Below, in pieces: positions 1 to 8,833 of a DNA stretch of 35,948 nucleotides (the first letter of the stretch is position 1; every line of letters begins with the position of its first letter). The DNA is from Synergistaceae bacterium (lineage in GTDB: Bacteria > Synergistota > Synergistia > Synergistales > Synergistaceae). The notes beneath the pieces are model-generated. The model saw only the letters and a list, made by a program, of their open reading frames with translations, did not search any database and had not been told where the DNA came from. Location of the stretch: positions 1-35,948 of the forward strand of contig JAISYN010000061.1 in NCBI GenBank assembly GCA_031269915.1, read 5' to 3'. A program made the translations under genes and the position numbers.

Positions 1-321
1 GAGTATATCAAGGGTATCCTGAAGCCGGGCGAGTCGTTCTTTTACTATCTTGCGCTGATCAAGAAGCATTCGCAGGCGTTGGCCAATAGTCACATCCCCC
101 TGCCGAGCGCATTCCATAAAAGTCTTAATGTCCTTAATCGACATACCGGCTTTTTTCAAACAATCTATGATCAGAAGCCATTCGAGATCATCGTCTTTGA
201 ACATCCGAATGCCGCTGCTGGAACGTTCGACAAAAGGAAGCAAACCTTCTTTATCATAATAACGCAGAGTGGACGGCGCCACTTTCAGCTTTTTTGCCAT
301 CTCTCCAACTGTATACAGCAT
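1..321 (-). CDS. MerR-family transcriptional regulator (N-terminal part, runs off the left edge)
   Basis: Reverse translation from ATG at 321 gives MLYTVGEMAKKLKVAPSTLRYYDKEGLLPFVERSSSGIRMFKDDDLEWLLIIDCLKKAGMSIKDIKTFM..., a typical MerR winged-helix. Open for 107 codons to the edge; absent from the ORF track because it has no stop in the window. Confidence 0.93.
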   Translation of the reverse strand, partial: MLYTVGEMAKKLKVAPSTLRYYDKEGLLPFVERSSSGIRMFKDDDLEWLLIIDCLKKAGMSIKDIKTFMECARQGDVTIGQRLRMLLDQRKIVKERLARLQDTLDIL

Positions 322-355
322 GTTCCATCACTCCAAAATTTCTTGCGAAAAGGTA

Positions 356-386
356 TTGACTTAAAGCCGGCTTTAACTCACATAAT
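356..386 (+). promoter_or_regulatory. MerR-type promoter/operator: TTGACT-19 bp-CATAAT with perfect 16-bp palindrome TTAAAGCCGGCTTTAA (361-376)
   Basis: TTGACT at 356-361, CATAAT at 381-386, 19-bp spacer, palindrome at the -35/spacer junction; lies between the divergent MerR gene and the aldo/keto reductase. Confidence 0.75.
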
Positions 387-417
387 CAAGCTGAACCCTC
401 AGGACACATTAATATAA

Positions 418-1440
<1,023 letters not shown>

Positions 1441-1466
1441 GCATTGGAATCTCAGGAGGTGATTTT

Positions 1467-3308
1467 ATGCGGACGATGTTCGCGGTTATTTTCATTGTGT
1501 TGTTAGGGATATTGGGAGGCTGTGGAAGCGGGAACACGAGCCCCTCAAGCGACGATACGACCAATGTTTCCCATGCCACAGGGGATACCGCCGTTTTGGA
1601 TGTTATCAATAACCCACTGTTCGGCGAGTTCGGAAAGTTCATCTTTCCGATTGAGGGAGGATTGCCGGACAGAGGTATGAAACTTTCAAATATAGGAACG
1701 CTTCTGCCCTACCACAACAATATCAATACGGACACGACCGTGCGCGTTATCAGCTATATGATGGATGAGGTCAGCAAGGGACAGACCATCTTCTATGACA
1801 TATATTCGGACGGAGAAAAACGAGCCGACCCTTCCAAGGAAGATACCGGATTGTTCTTTTTTCGAGGCGAACCGGACGCGCCCTTTGCCATAGTCTGCGC
1901 TGGCGGCGGCTTTTCCTATGTGGGTTCCATTCACGAAAGTTTCCCCGCAGCTTTGGAGTTGAGCCGGAAAGGGTATAACGCTTTTACCATTCAATACCGC
2001 ACAGGCGGGGCGGATGTGGCTTGTGAGGACTTGGCGGCGGCTATTTCATTCGTATTCGCAAACGCCGAATCCCTTGGGGTAAATACGGACGGGTATTCGC
2101 TCTGGGGCGGTTCGGCTGGGGCAAGAATGGCGGCATATTTCGGTTCTTACGGCCCTGCGGCTTACGGAGGCGACAACGTGCCAAAGCCGGATACTATCGT
2201 CATGCAGTACACCGGTCACTCTGACTATACGGCAAATGACCCTCCGACTTTCGCCTGCATAGGGGAAAACGACGGCATTGCCAGCCCACAGGCAATGGAA
2301 CGGCGCGTCAATGCCCTGAAAGCGCTCGGGATAGATGCCGAATTTCACGTTTATCCGAACCTCGGTCACGGTTTCGGGCTTGGGATTGGCACATCCGCTG
2401 AGGGATGGTGGCAGGACGCTCTAGCATTCTGGGAAAAACACATCCCTGGCATCAATCAAGCAGGCATTCCCGCAGAACTGGAGACCATCCCGCGGGAATA
2501 CTTGAATCCTGCCAAACAGCAAGGGACGCTTGTGGAACTGAACTATGACACCTACGAATCCAAAACATACGAGCAGAAAACACAAAAGCTCACGAAACGC
2601 GCAATCGTCTATCTCCCATACGACTACAGCGAGGATATGCGGTATGACGTGTTTTACCTGATGCACGGCGGCTGGGGGAATGAAACGACGACGCTCGGAA
2701 CGCCGGGCAACCCTTCCGCATTCAAGAATGTGATAGATAACGCGATAAGCGAGGGTAAGTGTGAGCCGCTCATCATCGTATGTCCCACCTACAACAATAC
2801 AAGCCCGCAGGACAGCGGGAGCTTCAGCTTGGCGCTTGAACTCACCCGGAATTATCACAACGAACTCCTAAACGACCTCATTCCGGCTGTGGAGAGCGCC
2901 TATTCATCTTATGCGGACAGCGTTTCGCCGGAAGGTTTGATGGCCTCCCGCGACCATCGCGGGTTCGGCGGGTTTTCGATGGGTTCCGTGGCAACATGGC
3001 GGACATTCCAGTATGGATTGGATTACTTTCGCTATTTCCTCCCGATGAGCTGTGGCACATCGCTGGACGAGGAAAACATATTCGCCGCAGCTAAGAACCG
3101 CAACCAAAATGATTATTTTGTTTATGTCATCACCGGAACGGAGGACTTTGCCTATAGGTACGATGAGAACAGAGTGAAACTGATGCGGGAATCCTCATAT
3201 TTTACGGAAAACGTCAATTTTGCATACCGCGTCAAAGAGGGCTATTCCCACGACGGACTTGCCGCGATGGAATATACATATAACGGGCTTCTGTGGTTTT
3301 GGAACTGA
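1467..3308 (+). CDS. Predicted lipoprotein with two alpha/beta-hydrolase (esterase) domains
   Basis: ATG 1467 preceded by AGGAGGTGATTTT; N-terminus MRTMFAVIFIVLLGILGGCGSG (lipobox). First domain has GGSAG nucleophile elbow and HGFG; second is esterase D/feruloyl-esterase-like (YLPYDYSEDMRYDVFYLMHGGWGN, GFSMGS). Confidence 0.85.
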   Translation: MRTMFAVIFIVLLGILGGCGSGNTSPSSDDTTNVSHATGDTAVLDVINNPLFGEFGKFIFPIEGGLPDRGMKLSNIGTLLPYHNNINTDTTVRVISYMMDEVSKGQTIFYDIYSDGEKRADPSKEDTGLFFFRGEPDAPFAIVCAGGGFSYVGSIHESFPAALELSRKGYNAFTIQYRTGGADVACEDLAAAISFVFANAESLGVNTDGYSLWGGSAGARMAAYFGSYGPAAYGGDNVPKPDTIVMQYTGHSDYTANDPPTFACIGENDGIASPQAMERRVNALKALGIDAEFHVYPNLGHGFGLGIGTSAEGWWQDALAFWEKHIPGINQAGIPAELETIPREYLNPAKQQGTLVELNYDTYESKTYEQKTQKLTKRAIVYLPYDYSEDMRYDVFYLMHGGWGNETTTLGTPGNPSAFKNVIDNAISEGKCEPLIIVCPTYNNTSPQDSGSFSLALELTRNYHNELLNDLIPAVESAYSSYADSVSPEGLMASRDHRGFGGFSMGSVATWRTFQYGLDYFRYFLPMSCGTSLDEENIFAAAKNRNQNDYFVYVITGTEDFAYRYDENRVKLMRESSYFTENVNFAYRVKEGYSHDGLAAMEYTYNGLLWFWN

Positions 3309-3526
3309 GAAGTCTGAATTATGGCAGGTTTACGGATATTTACTCTATAGGAACGCGCGACCCGTTTGTCCGTGAGTTTGAAGAATATGTGGCGGCGTTA
3401 AAGGAAACGGGCGTAACAGTGAAATCCTATTCGCTCGAAGGATGGCCGCACGGATTCGGAGCGGCGGACTGCGAGTGGATAAAAGAATTTGACAGATGGT
3501 TGAGTCCGATACTGGGAAACAACTAA
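3293..3526 (+). pseudogene. 3' remnant of an alpha/beta-hydrolase/esterase gene
   Basis: 77-aa ORF overlapping the previous stop; YSIGTRDPFVREFEEYVAALKETGVTVKSYSLEGWPHGFGAADCEWIKEFDRWLSPIL matches only the C-terminal part of the BD-FAE/esterase fold. Confidence 0.6.
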
Positions 3527-3557
3527 GGATATTCATCATGAAAAGAGGGAATCAGAT

Positions 3558-4418
3558 ATGGAATATGTAACGCTCAACAACGGAGTCAAAATGCCGATTC
3601 TCGGCTTTGGCGTCTATCAAATCGCCGACTTGAGTGATTGCGAAAGGTGCGTTCTGGACGCGATTGACGCCGGATATCGCTCCATCGACACGGCGCAAAG
3701 CTACAAGAACGAGGAAGCTGTTGGCAGCGCCATACAAAAATGCGGGATCGATAGAAAAGACCTCTTCATCACAACAAAGCTGTGGATTGATAATTACGGC
3801 TATGAGAAAGCGAAGAAGTCAATCGATAATTCGCTCCGCAGACTCAAAACCGACTACGCCGACCTGCTCCTTCTGCATCAGCCATTCAGCGATATATACG
3901 GGGCATATCGCGCGCTCGAAGACGCGTACAGGGACGGGAAAGCCCGCGCCATAGGCGTAAGCAACTTCTATCCCGACCGGCTTGCGGATATCGCCACGTT
4001 TGCCGGAATGAAACCGCAGATCAACCAGGTCGAAACGCATGTCTTCCAGCAACAGAAGAAAGCGCGGGAAGTTTTGGCGAGATACGGCGTTCAAATCGAA
4101 TCATGGGCGCCGTTTGCGGAAGGGCGGAACGATTTCTTCACAAATGAGACTCTCAGTGAAATCGGGGTAAAGTATGGGAAAAGCGTTGCCCAGACAGCGC
4201 TTCGTTTCCTCATTCAAAATGGCATCGTGGTTATTCCTAAGACCACGCGCAAAGAGCGCATGGCGGAAAACTTCGATGTGTTCGACTTCACGCTCTCCCA
4301 TGACGATATGGATACAATCGAAAAGCTGGACAAGGCGGAGAGCCTGTTCTTCCGTCATGATACGCCCGAAACGGTCGAGATGTTCGCTAGATTTGTTAAG
4401 GAAAGAGGGGAATGCTGA
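3558..4418 (+). CDS. Aldo/keto reductase (2,5-diketo-D-gluconate reductase-like)
   Basis: 286 aa; LNNGVKMPILGFGVYQI, DAGYRSIDTAQSYKNEEAVG, LLLLHQPF, AIGVSNFYPDRL, IPKTTRKERMAEN. Confidence 0.95.
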   Translation: MEYVTLNNGVKMPILGFGVYQIADLSDCERCVLDAIDAGYRSIDTAQSYKNEEAVGSAIQKCGIDRKDLFITTKLWIDNYGYEKAKKSIDNSLRRLKTDYADLLLLHQPFSDIYGAYRALEDAYRDGKARAIGVSNFYPDRLADIATFAGMKPQINQVETHVFQQQKKAREVLARYGVQIESWAPFAEGRNDFFTNETLSEIGVKYGKSVAQTALRFLIQNGIVVIPKTTRKERMAENFDVFDFTLSHDDMDTIEKLDKAESLFFRHDTPETVEMFARFVKERGEC

Positions 4419-4541
4419 ACATTAGAAAGAAAGAGGAGGGTGGTCCATTAAAACGTTAGGGGTTGAAATGATGTTTCTGAGATTTTGGAGATATCGCATC
4501 GATTGAAATATCGCAAACGTTTAAATTTGGAGGGAAAACAG

Positions 4542-5135
4542 TTGAAAAGTATTTTTCTGGCGACGTTAACGTTTTTGTATGTAATGGCAAGTACAACAGC
4601 ACATGCCCAAAATCATGGCGGTAAAAAAATCCTTATCGCCTATTTTTCACACGGAGGCAATACGCGTGTCGTCGCTGAGATACTTCAAAAAGAAATCGGC
4701 GGAGACATTTTTGAAATCAAAACAGTACAAACGTACCCCAAAGAGTTCAACCCGCTGATCGACATGGCTAAACGAGAACAGGAGGCAAACGCCCGCCCTT
4801 CCCTGTCAACCCAAGTTGAAGATATGAGCGCATACGATACCATTTTCTTAGGATATCCGAACTGGTGGGGAACTATGCCGATGGCGCTGTTTTCTTTTTT
4901 GGAACAATATGACTTTGCCGGAAAGACAGTCATTCCATTTTGTACGCATAACGGAAGCCGTTTAGGAAGCAGCGTCAGAGACATTGAACGCCTTTGTCCC
5001 GAAGCGACAATCCTTGACGGGTTGGCCCTCAATGGCGGGCGAAGTGGGAGTTTCGAACTTGGCAGTAACGCCGCGCGTACAAAAGTACAAGATGAGATTA
5101 TTCTCTGGCTGCGCAAACTTGGAATGAGTAATTAA
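4542..5135 (+). CDS. Exported flavodoxin-family protein
   Basis: TTG start at 4542 after GGAGGG gives a signal peptide MKSIFLATLTFLYVMASTTAHAQ; then KKILIAYFSHGGNTRVVAEIL (FMN loop) and YPNWWGTMPMALFSFLEQYDFAGKTVIPFCTHNGS. The ORF-track start at 4485 is less likely. Confidence 0.88.
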   Translation: MKSIFLATLTFLYVMASTTAHAQNHGGKKILIAYFSHGGNTRVVAEILQKEIGGDIFEIKTVQTYPKEFNPLIDMAKREQEANARPSLSTQVEDMSAYDTIFLGYPNWWGTMPMALFSFLEQYDFAGKTVIPFCTHNGSRLGSSVRDIERLCPEATILDGLALNGGRSGSFELGSNAARTKVQDEIILWLRKLGMSN

Positions 5136-5203
5136 TTGGACGGGAAATGATTTGAAAGATAATTCTCCGCGCGACTCCGGAATATCGGTTTGAGGCGACG
5201 AAA

Positions 5204-5902
5204 ATGCCTTTGAGGTTAGCGATCAGGCTTATCATCGACCTCGCCATGACGGTTCTCCTGCTATGCGCGATGGCCTATCGCATCACCGGGGATGTTGCCC
5301 ACGAATGGATCGGCATTACCGTGACCGCTCTGTTCATTTTACATAATGCCGTCAACTGGAGGTGGTATCGGGGGATATTCACAGGGAAATACGATTTTCG
5401 CCGTGTCTTGAACACCGCCGTCAACCTGCTTCTTTTTGTAACGATGGCGGCACTGGTGATTAGCGGAGTTTTGATTTCCCGAACCGTGTTCGCTTTCATG
5501 GGTTTCAGCGGTGGAATGCAAATCAGGCAGGCGCATACCGCCGCGGCGTATTGGGGGCTGATCTTTATAGCCGTGCACCTCGGTATGCACTGGGAAATGA
5601 TCATGGCAGTCATGCGGAGAACGACAAAGAGCGCCGGAACAAGCTCCGTTTGGGTGATCATAATAATGCGGACTGTTACGGCGCTGATTGTCATTTACGG
5701 GGTGTACGCTTCTTTCGACCGGGAAATGGGAGGCAAATTGTTCCTGGGCTATTCCTTCGACTTCTGGAATCCCGACAGGCCCGCTTTTCTCTTTTTCACC
5801 AGCAACTTGGCCATCATGGGAGTTTATATCTGCCTGACTTACTATGCGTTGAAATTGCTGGCTTATCGCCGAACACTAAAACAAGGTGAAAGGCAATCAT
5901 AG
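5204..5902 (+). CDS. DUF4405-type membrane protein (cytochrome b-like, probable heme ligands)
   Basis: 232 aa with several TM helices and His residues in HEWIG, HNAVNWRWYRG, HTAAAYWG, HLGMHWEM. Confidence 0.8.
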   Translation: MPLRLAIRLIIDLAMTVLLLCAMAYRITGDVAHEWIGITVTALFILHNAVNWRWYRGIFTGKYDFRRVLNTAVNLLLFVTMAALVISGVLISRTVFAFMGFSGGMQIRQAHTAAAYWGLIFIAVHLGMHWEMIMAVMRRTTKSAGTSSVWVIIIMRTVTALIVIYGVYASFDREMGGKLFLGYSFDFWNPDRPAFLFFTSNLAIMGVYICLTYYALKLLAYRRTLKQGERQS

Positions 5903-5907
5903 ACACA

Positions 5908-6185
5908 ATGAGGTTCGATGGGCTGAGCATAGGCGTCATCGCGTTTCTGATTATAGGCATTTTTCATCCTATCGTCGTCAAGGGGGAATACTACTTTACG
6001 GAGAAGATATGGCCGTTGTTTTTGCTGGCGGGGATTATTGCGCTTGCCTTATCCTGTTTTGTCCGGCAGACGCTCCTGTCGTCCGCTCTCGGCGTTCTTG
6101 GATGCACATGCCTCTGGTCGGTTTTGGAGCTGAAAAAGCAGACAAAGCGGAAGGACATTTCATCAGAAGCAAGAGAATCAAGTAA
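5908..6185 (+). pseudogene. DUF4491-like small membrane protein, apparently frameshifted near its C-terminus
   Basis: MRFDGLSIGVIAFLIIGIFHPIVVKGEYYFTEKIWPLFLLAG...LGVLGCTCLWSVLELKK in frame 1. A -1 shift at AAAAAG (6133-6138) continues as ADKAEGHFIRSKRIK* ending at 6185; the unshifted ORF runs into AT-rich intergenic DNA to 6315. Confidence 0.65.
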
Positions 6186-6347
6186 AATAACGGTTCACTC
6201 TTACGCATCTACCATTTATCTCGGACTATCTCTTTGCAGTGATGAATTATTCTGTACTTGCGCCATATTTTCCTTGTTTGTTATTAAGGTTGCGAGGCAT
6301 AACATTTACGTATGACCCGATAAGATTTACATATTTTTAATTTACGC

Positions 6348-6375
6348 TTGAGTATGTAAAAATAAAAAATATAAA
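6348..6375 (+). promoter_or_regulatory. Candidate promoter upstream of the TAXI/TRAP genes (TTGAGT-16 bp-TATAAA)
   Basis: TTGAGT 6348-6353, TATAAA 6370-6375, in a strongly AT-rich intergenic segment. Confidence 0.45.
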
Positions 6376-6443
6376 AAGTCTAATTTCGATCTTTTTAATT
6401 CGTCGCTTCATTTCACATATATAGAAGAAGTGCTAACTTTATT

Positions 6444-6542
6444 ATGAAAGAAGGTGTAAAGGTTGGCATAGAAACAATCGCTGCTTGGTTTAGAGGGATT
6501 AATAGTATGTATACCAGGAATTTTGCTAATAATCAAAAATAG
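6444..6542 (+). CDS. Possible 32-aa leader small ORF ending at the ribosome-binding site of the first binding protein
   Basis: MKEGVKVGIETIAAWFRGINSMYTRNFANNQK*, stop TAG overlapping the GGAGG of the next gene. No strong RBS of its own. Confidence 0.3.
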   Translation: MKEGVKVGIETIAAWFRGINSMYTRNFANNQK

Positions 6543-6555
6543 GAGGAACTATATC

Positions 6556-7560
6556 ATGAAAATGGGAAAAACAGTTTACATAATTGCCATACTATGCATT
6601 CTCGTGTTTGCGTCAGCAAGCGCGTGCAACGCCGCAAACGCATCCGACAGCGCCAACAAAGCGAAGAAGCTCATATACGTCGGCTCCGCTTCGATAGGCA
6701 GCGCCGCGTATACTTCGTCTTCCGGAATCGCAACCGTAATCACCAACAATTCAGACTATATCAGCGTAAATTGTCAGGTGACTTCCGGTACTAATGAAAA
6801 TTACTCGTCCATGCTGGCGGGAGATATGGATATGGTGAATAGCGACGCGGGCTTGGCGTATCGCGTCGGTCACCCGGAGATACCGAAAGGTTCTCCTATG
6901 GAACAGATATACACGTTTGAAGCAAATTCGGACGTGAGATTTTTTACGAATTGCGAGCCTACCATTACTTCTTATATTGTTCATGCGAACAGCGATATCA
7001 AAACAGTTCAAGATATCCTGAAACCGGGCGTACGCATCGGCTTTCCGACACCGGGTAGTGTGTCCTATAGCTACAATAAGGCATTTTTTGAAGTGCTTGG
7101 CTTTAAACTCGATGACCTGAATCTTTATTATGCGGAGCGCGGTGAGCTGGTCGACGCTTTCAAAGACGGAAATATCGATGTGATCGTCAGTGTAATTGGT
7201 AATATCTCCAAACCAAACAGCGTAATCTACGAACTGAGTCTCTCAACTGACGTTCGCTTAATTTCGCTGGATGAGAATACGATGTCTTTATACAACTCAA
7301 TCTGTCCCGCTTATCTTAAGCATACAATGCCGGTCGGATGGATGCGGGGCGTGGACACCGAGGTCGTATGCGTCGTGGTTGGAGCTAACTTCATTATTAC
7401 CAAAGACATGCCGGATGACCTCGTGTATGACATGTGCAAAGCGTTGTTCGAGAACCTTGACGAATTGTATCAGATCAGCGAGTCGTTTAATTTTATCACG
7501 AAAGAAACCGCCGCCGCGGATGTTCCCTGTCCCATTCACCCGGGCGCGCTTAAATACTAG
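6556..7560 (+). CDS. TAXI-family TRAP transporter solute-binding protein (copy 1), truncated by an in-frame TAG
   Basis: ATG 6556 after AGGAGG; MKMGKTVYIIAIL signal, YVGSASIGSAAYTSSSGIATVI, KPGVRIGFPTPGS, DVPCPIHPGALKY. Frame continues after TAG as EENGFKITYIPDYKYGS* to 7614. Confidence 0.93.
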   Translation: MKMGKTVYIIAILCILVFASASACNAANASDSANKAKKLIYVGSASIGSAAYTSSSGIATVITNNSDYISVNCQVTSGTNENYSSMLAGDMDMVNSDAGLAYRVGHPEIPKGSPMEQIYTFEANSDVRFFTNCEPTITSYIVHANSDIKTVQDILKPGVRIGFPTPGSVSYSYNKAFFEVLGFKLDDLNLYYAERGELVDAFKDGNIDVIVSVIGNISKPNSVIYELSLSTDVRLISLDENTMSLYNSICPAYLKHTMPVGWMRGVDTEVVCVVVGANFIITKDMPDDLVYDMCKALFENLDELYQISESFNFITKETAAADVPCPIHPGALKY

Positions 7561-7697
7561 GAGGAAAATGGCTTTAAGATTACTTACATCCCCGATTATA
7601 AATATGGCTCATAATCGGTCGCAGCGATCGTTCGTACATTGTGCGCCGGGTAATTATACTCGAAACCGGTACAGCGGTTCATAAAATATTCCCGCCC

Positions 7698-7718
7698 CCC
7701 CCCGGTTACGCCGGGGGG
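7698..7718. other. GC-rich hairpin with a C9 tract between binding-protein copies 1 and 2
   Basis: CCCCCCGG-TTACG-CCGGGGGG, 8-bp perfect stem; no U-tract. Confidence 0.6.
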
Positions 7719-7745
7719 CAATGATTCTTCAGAGGAGGAACTATC

Positions 7746-8804
7746 ATGAAAATGGGAAAAACAGTTTACATAATTGCTATACTATCCGTTCTCGTGTTTG
7801 CGTCAGCAAGCGCGTGTAACGCCGCAAACGCTTCGGGCGCCTCCGACAGCGCAACCAAAGCGCAGAAGCTTTTATACCTTGGTTCCGCTTCGATAGGCAG
7901 CGCCTCATATGCCGGGTCTGCCGGAATCTCAACCGTAATCAGCAACAATTCGGACTATATCAGCGTCAATTGCCAAGTGACTTCCGGCTCTAATGAAAAC
8001 TATATGGCAATGTTGGCCGGAGATATGGATATAATGAATAGCGACGGCGGTCTGGCATATCGCCTCGGCCACCCGGAGATACCGGGTGACTCTCCCATGG
8101 CTCAGATATACGAGTTTGACGCGAATCCGGATATAAGATTTTTCACAAATTGCGAGCCTACCCTTAATTCTTATATTGTTCGCGCCGACAGCAATATCAA
8201 AACAGTTCAAGATATGTTAAAACCTAGCGTCCGTATCGGCTTTCCAACACCAGGCGGTGTGTCGTATAGCCGCAATAAGGCATTTTTTGAAGCGCTTGGC
8301 TTTAAACTTGATGACCTGAACATTTATTACGCGGAGCGCAATGAGCTGGTCGACGCTTTCAAAGACGGAAATATCGATGTGATCGTCAGTGTCATTGGTA
8401 ATATCTCCCTCCCAAACAGCACATTCTACGAACTGAGTCACGCAGCCGACATTCGCTTGGTCTCGGTGGATGAGGAAACGATGGCGATATTCAACTCAAT
8501 CTGTCCCGCTTACCTTAATTATACAATTCCTGCCGGCTGGATGCGCGGCGTGGATAGCGAAGTCGTAAGCGTCTTAGGCGGAAATAACTTCCTGATCAGC
8601 AAGGACATGCCTGATGACGTCGTGTATGACATGTGCAAAGCGCTGTTTGAAAACCTTGAGGAACTGTATCAGATCGGTGAGTCGTTTAGATATATCACGA
8701 AGGAAACCGCCGCAGCGGATGTCCCGTGCCCCATTCACCCGGGCGCACTTAAATACTATGAGGAAAATGGCTTTAAGATTACTTACATTCCTGATTATGA
8801 TTAA
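7746..8804 (+). CDS. TAXI-family TRAP transporter solute-binding protein (copy 2)
   Basis: 352 aa, full length, paralogue of copies 1 and 3; ends HPGALKYYEENGFKITYIPDYD. Confidence 0.95.
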   Translation: MKMGKTVYIIAILSVLVFASASACNAANASGASDSATKAQKLLYLGSASIGSASYAGSAGISTVISNNSDYISVNCQVTSGSNENYMAMLAGDMDIMNSDGGLAYRLGHPEIPGDSPMAQIYEFDANPDIRFFTNCEPTLNSYIVRADSNIKTVQDMLKPSVRIGFPTPGGVSYSRNKAFFEALGFKLDDLNIYYAERNELVDAFKDGNIDVIVSVIGNISLPNSTFYELSHAADIRLVSVDEETMAIFNSICPAYLNYTIPAGWMRGVDSEVVSVLGGNNFLISKDMPDDVVYDMCKALFENLEELYQIGESFRYITKETAAADVPCPIHPGALKYYEENGFKITYIPDYD

Positions 8805-8833
8805 GACTCAAAATAAGATAAGAGGTGCAAGCT

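Noticed and set aside
79-417. 112-aa plus-strand ORF at the left edge
   Set aside because: Antisense to the MerR-family regulator, which the track omitted because it runs off the window.
7558-7560. TAG in binding-protein copy 1 read as pyrrolysine
   Set aside because: The paralogues have Tyr (TAT) here and this is not a known Pyl protein family; a nonsense mutation is simpler.
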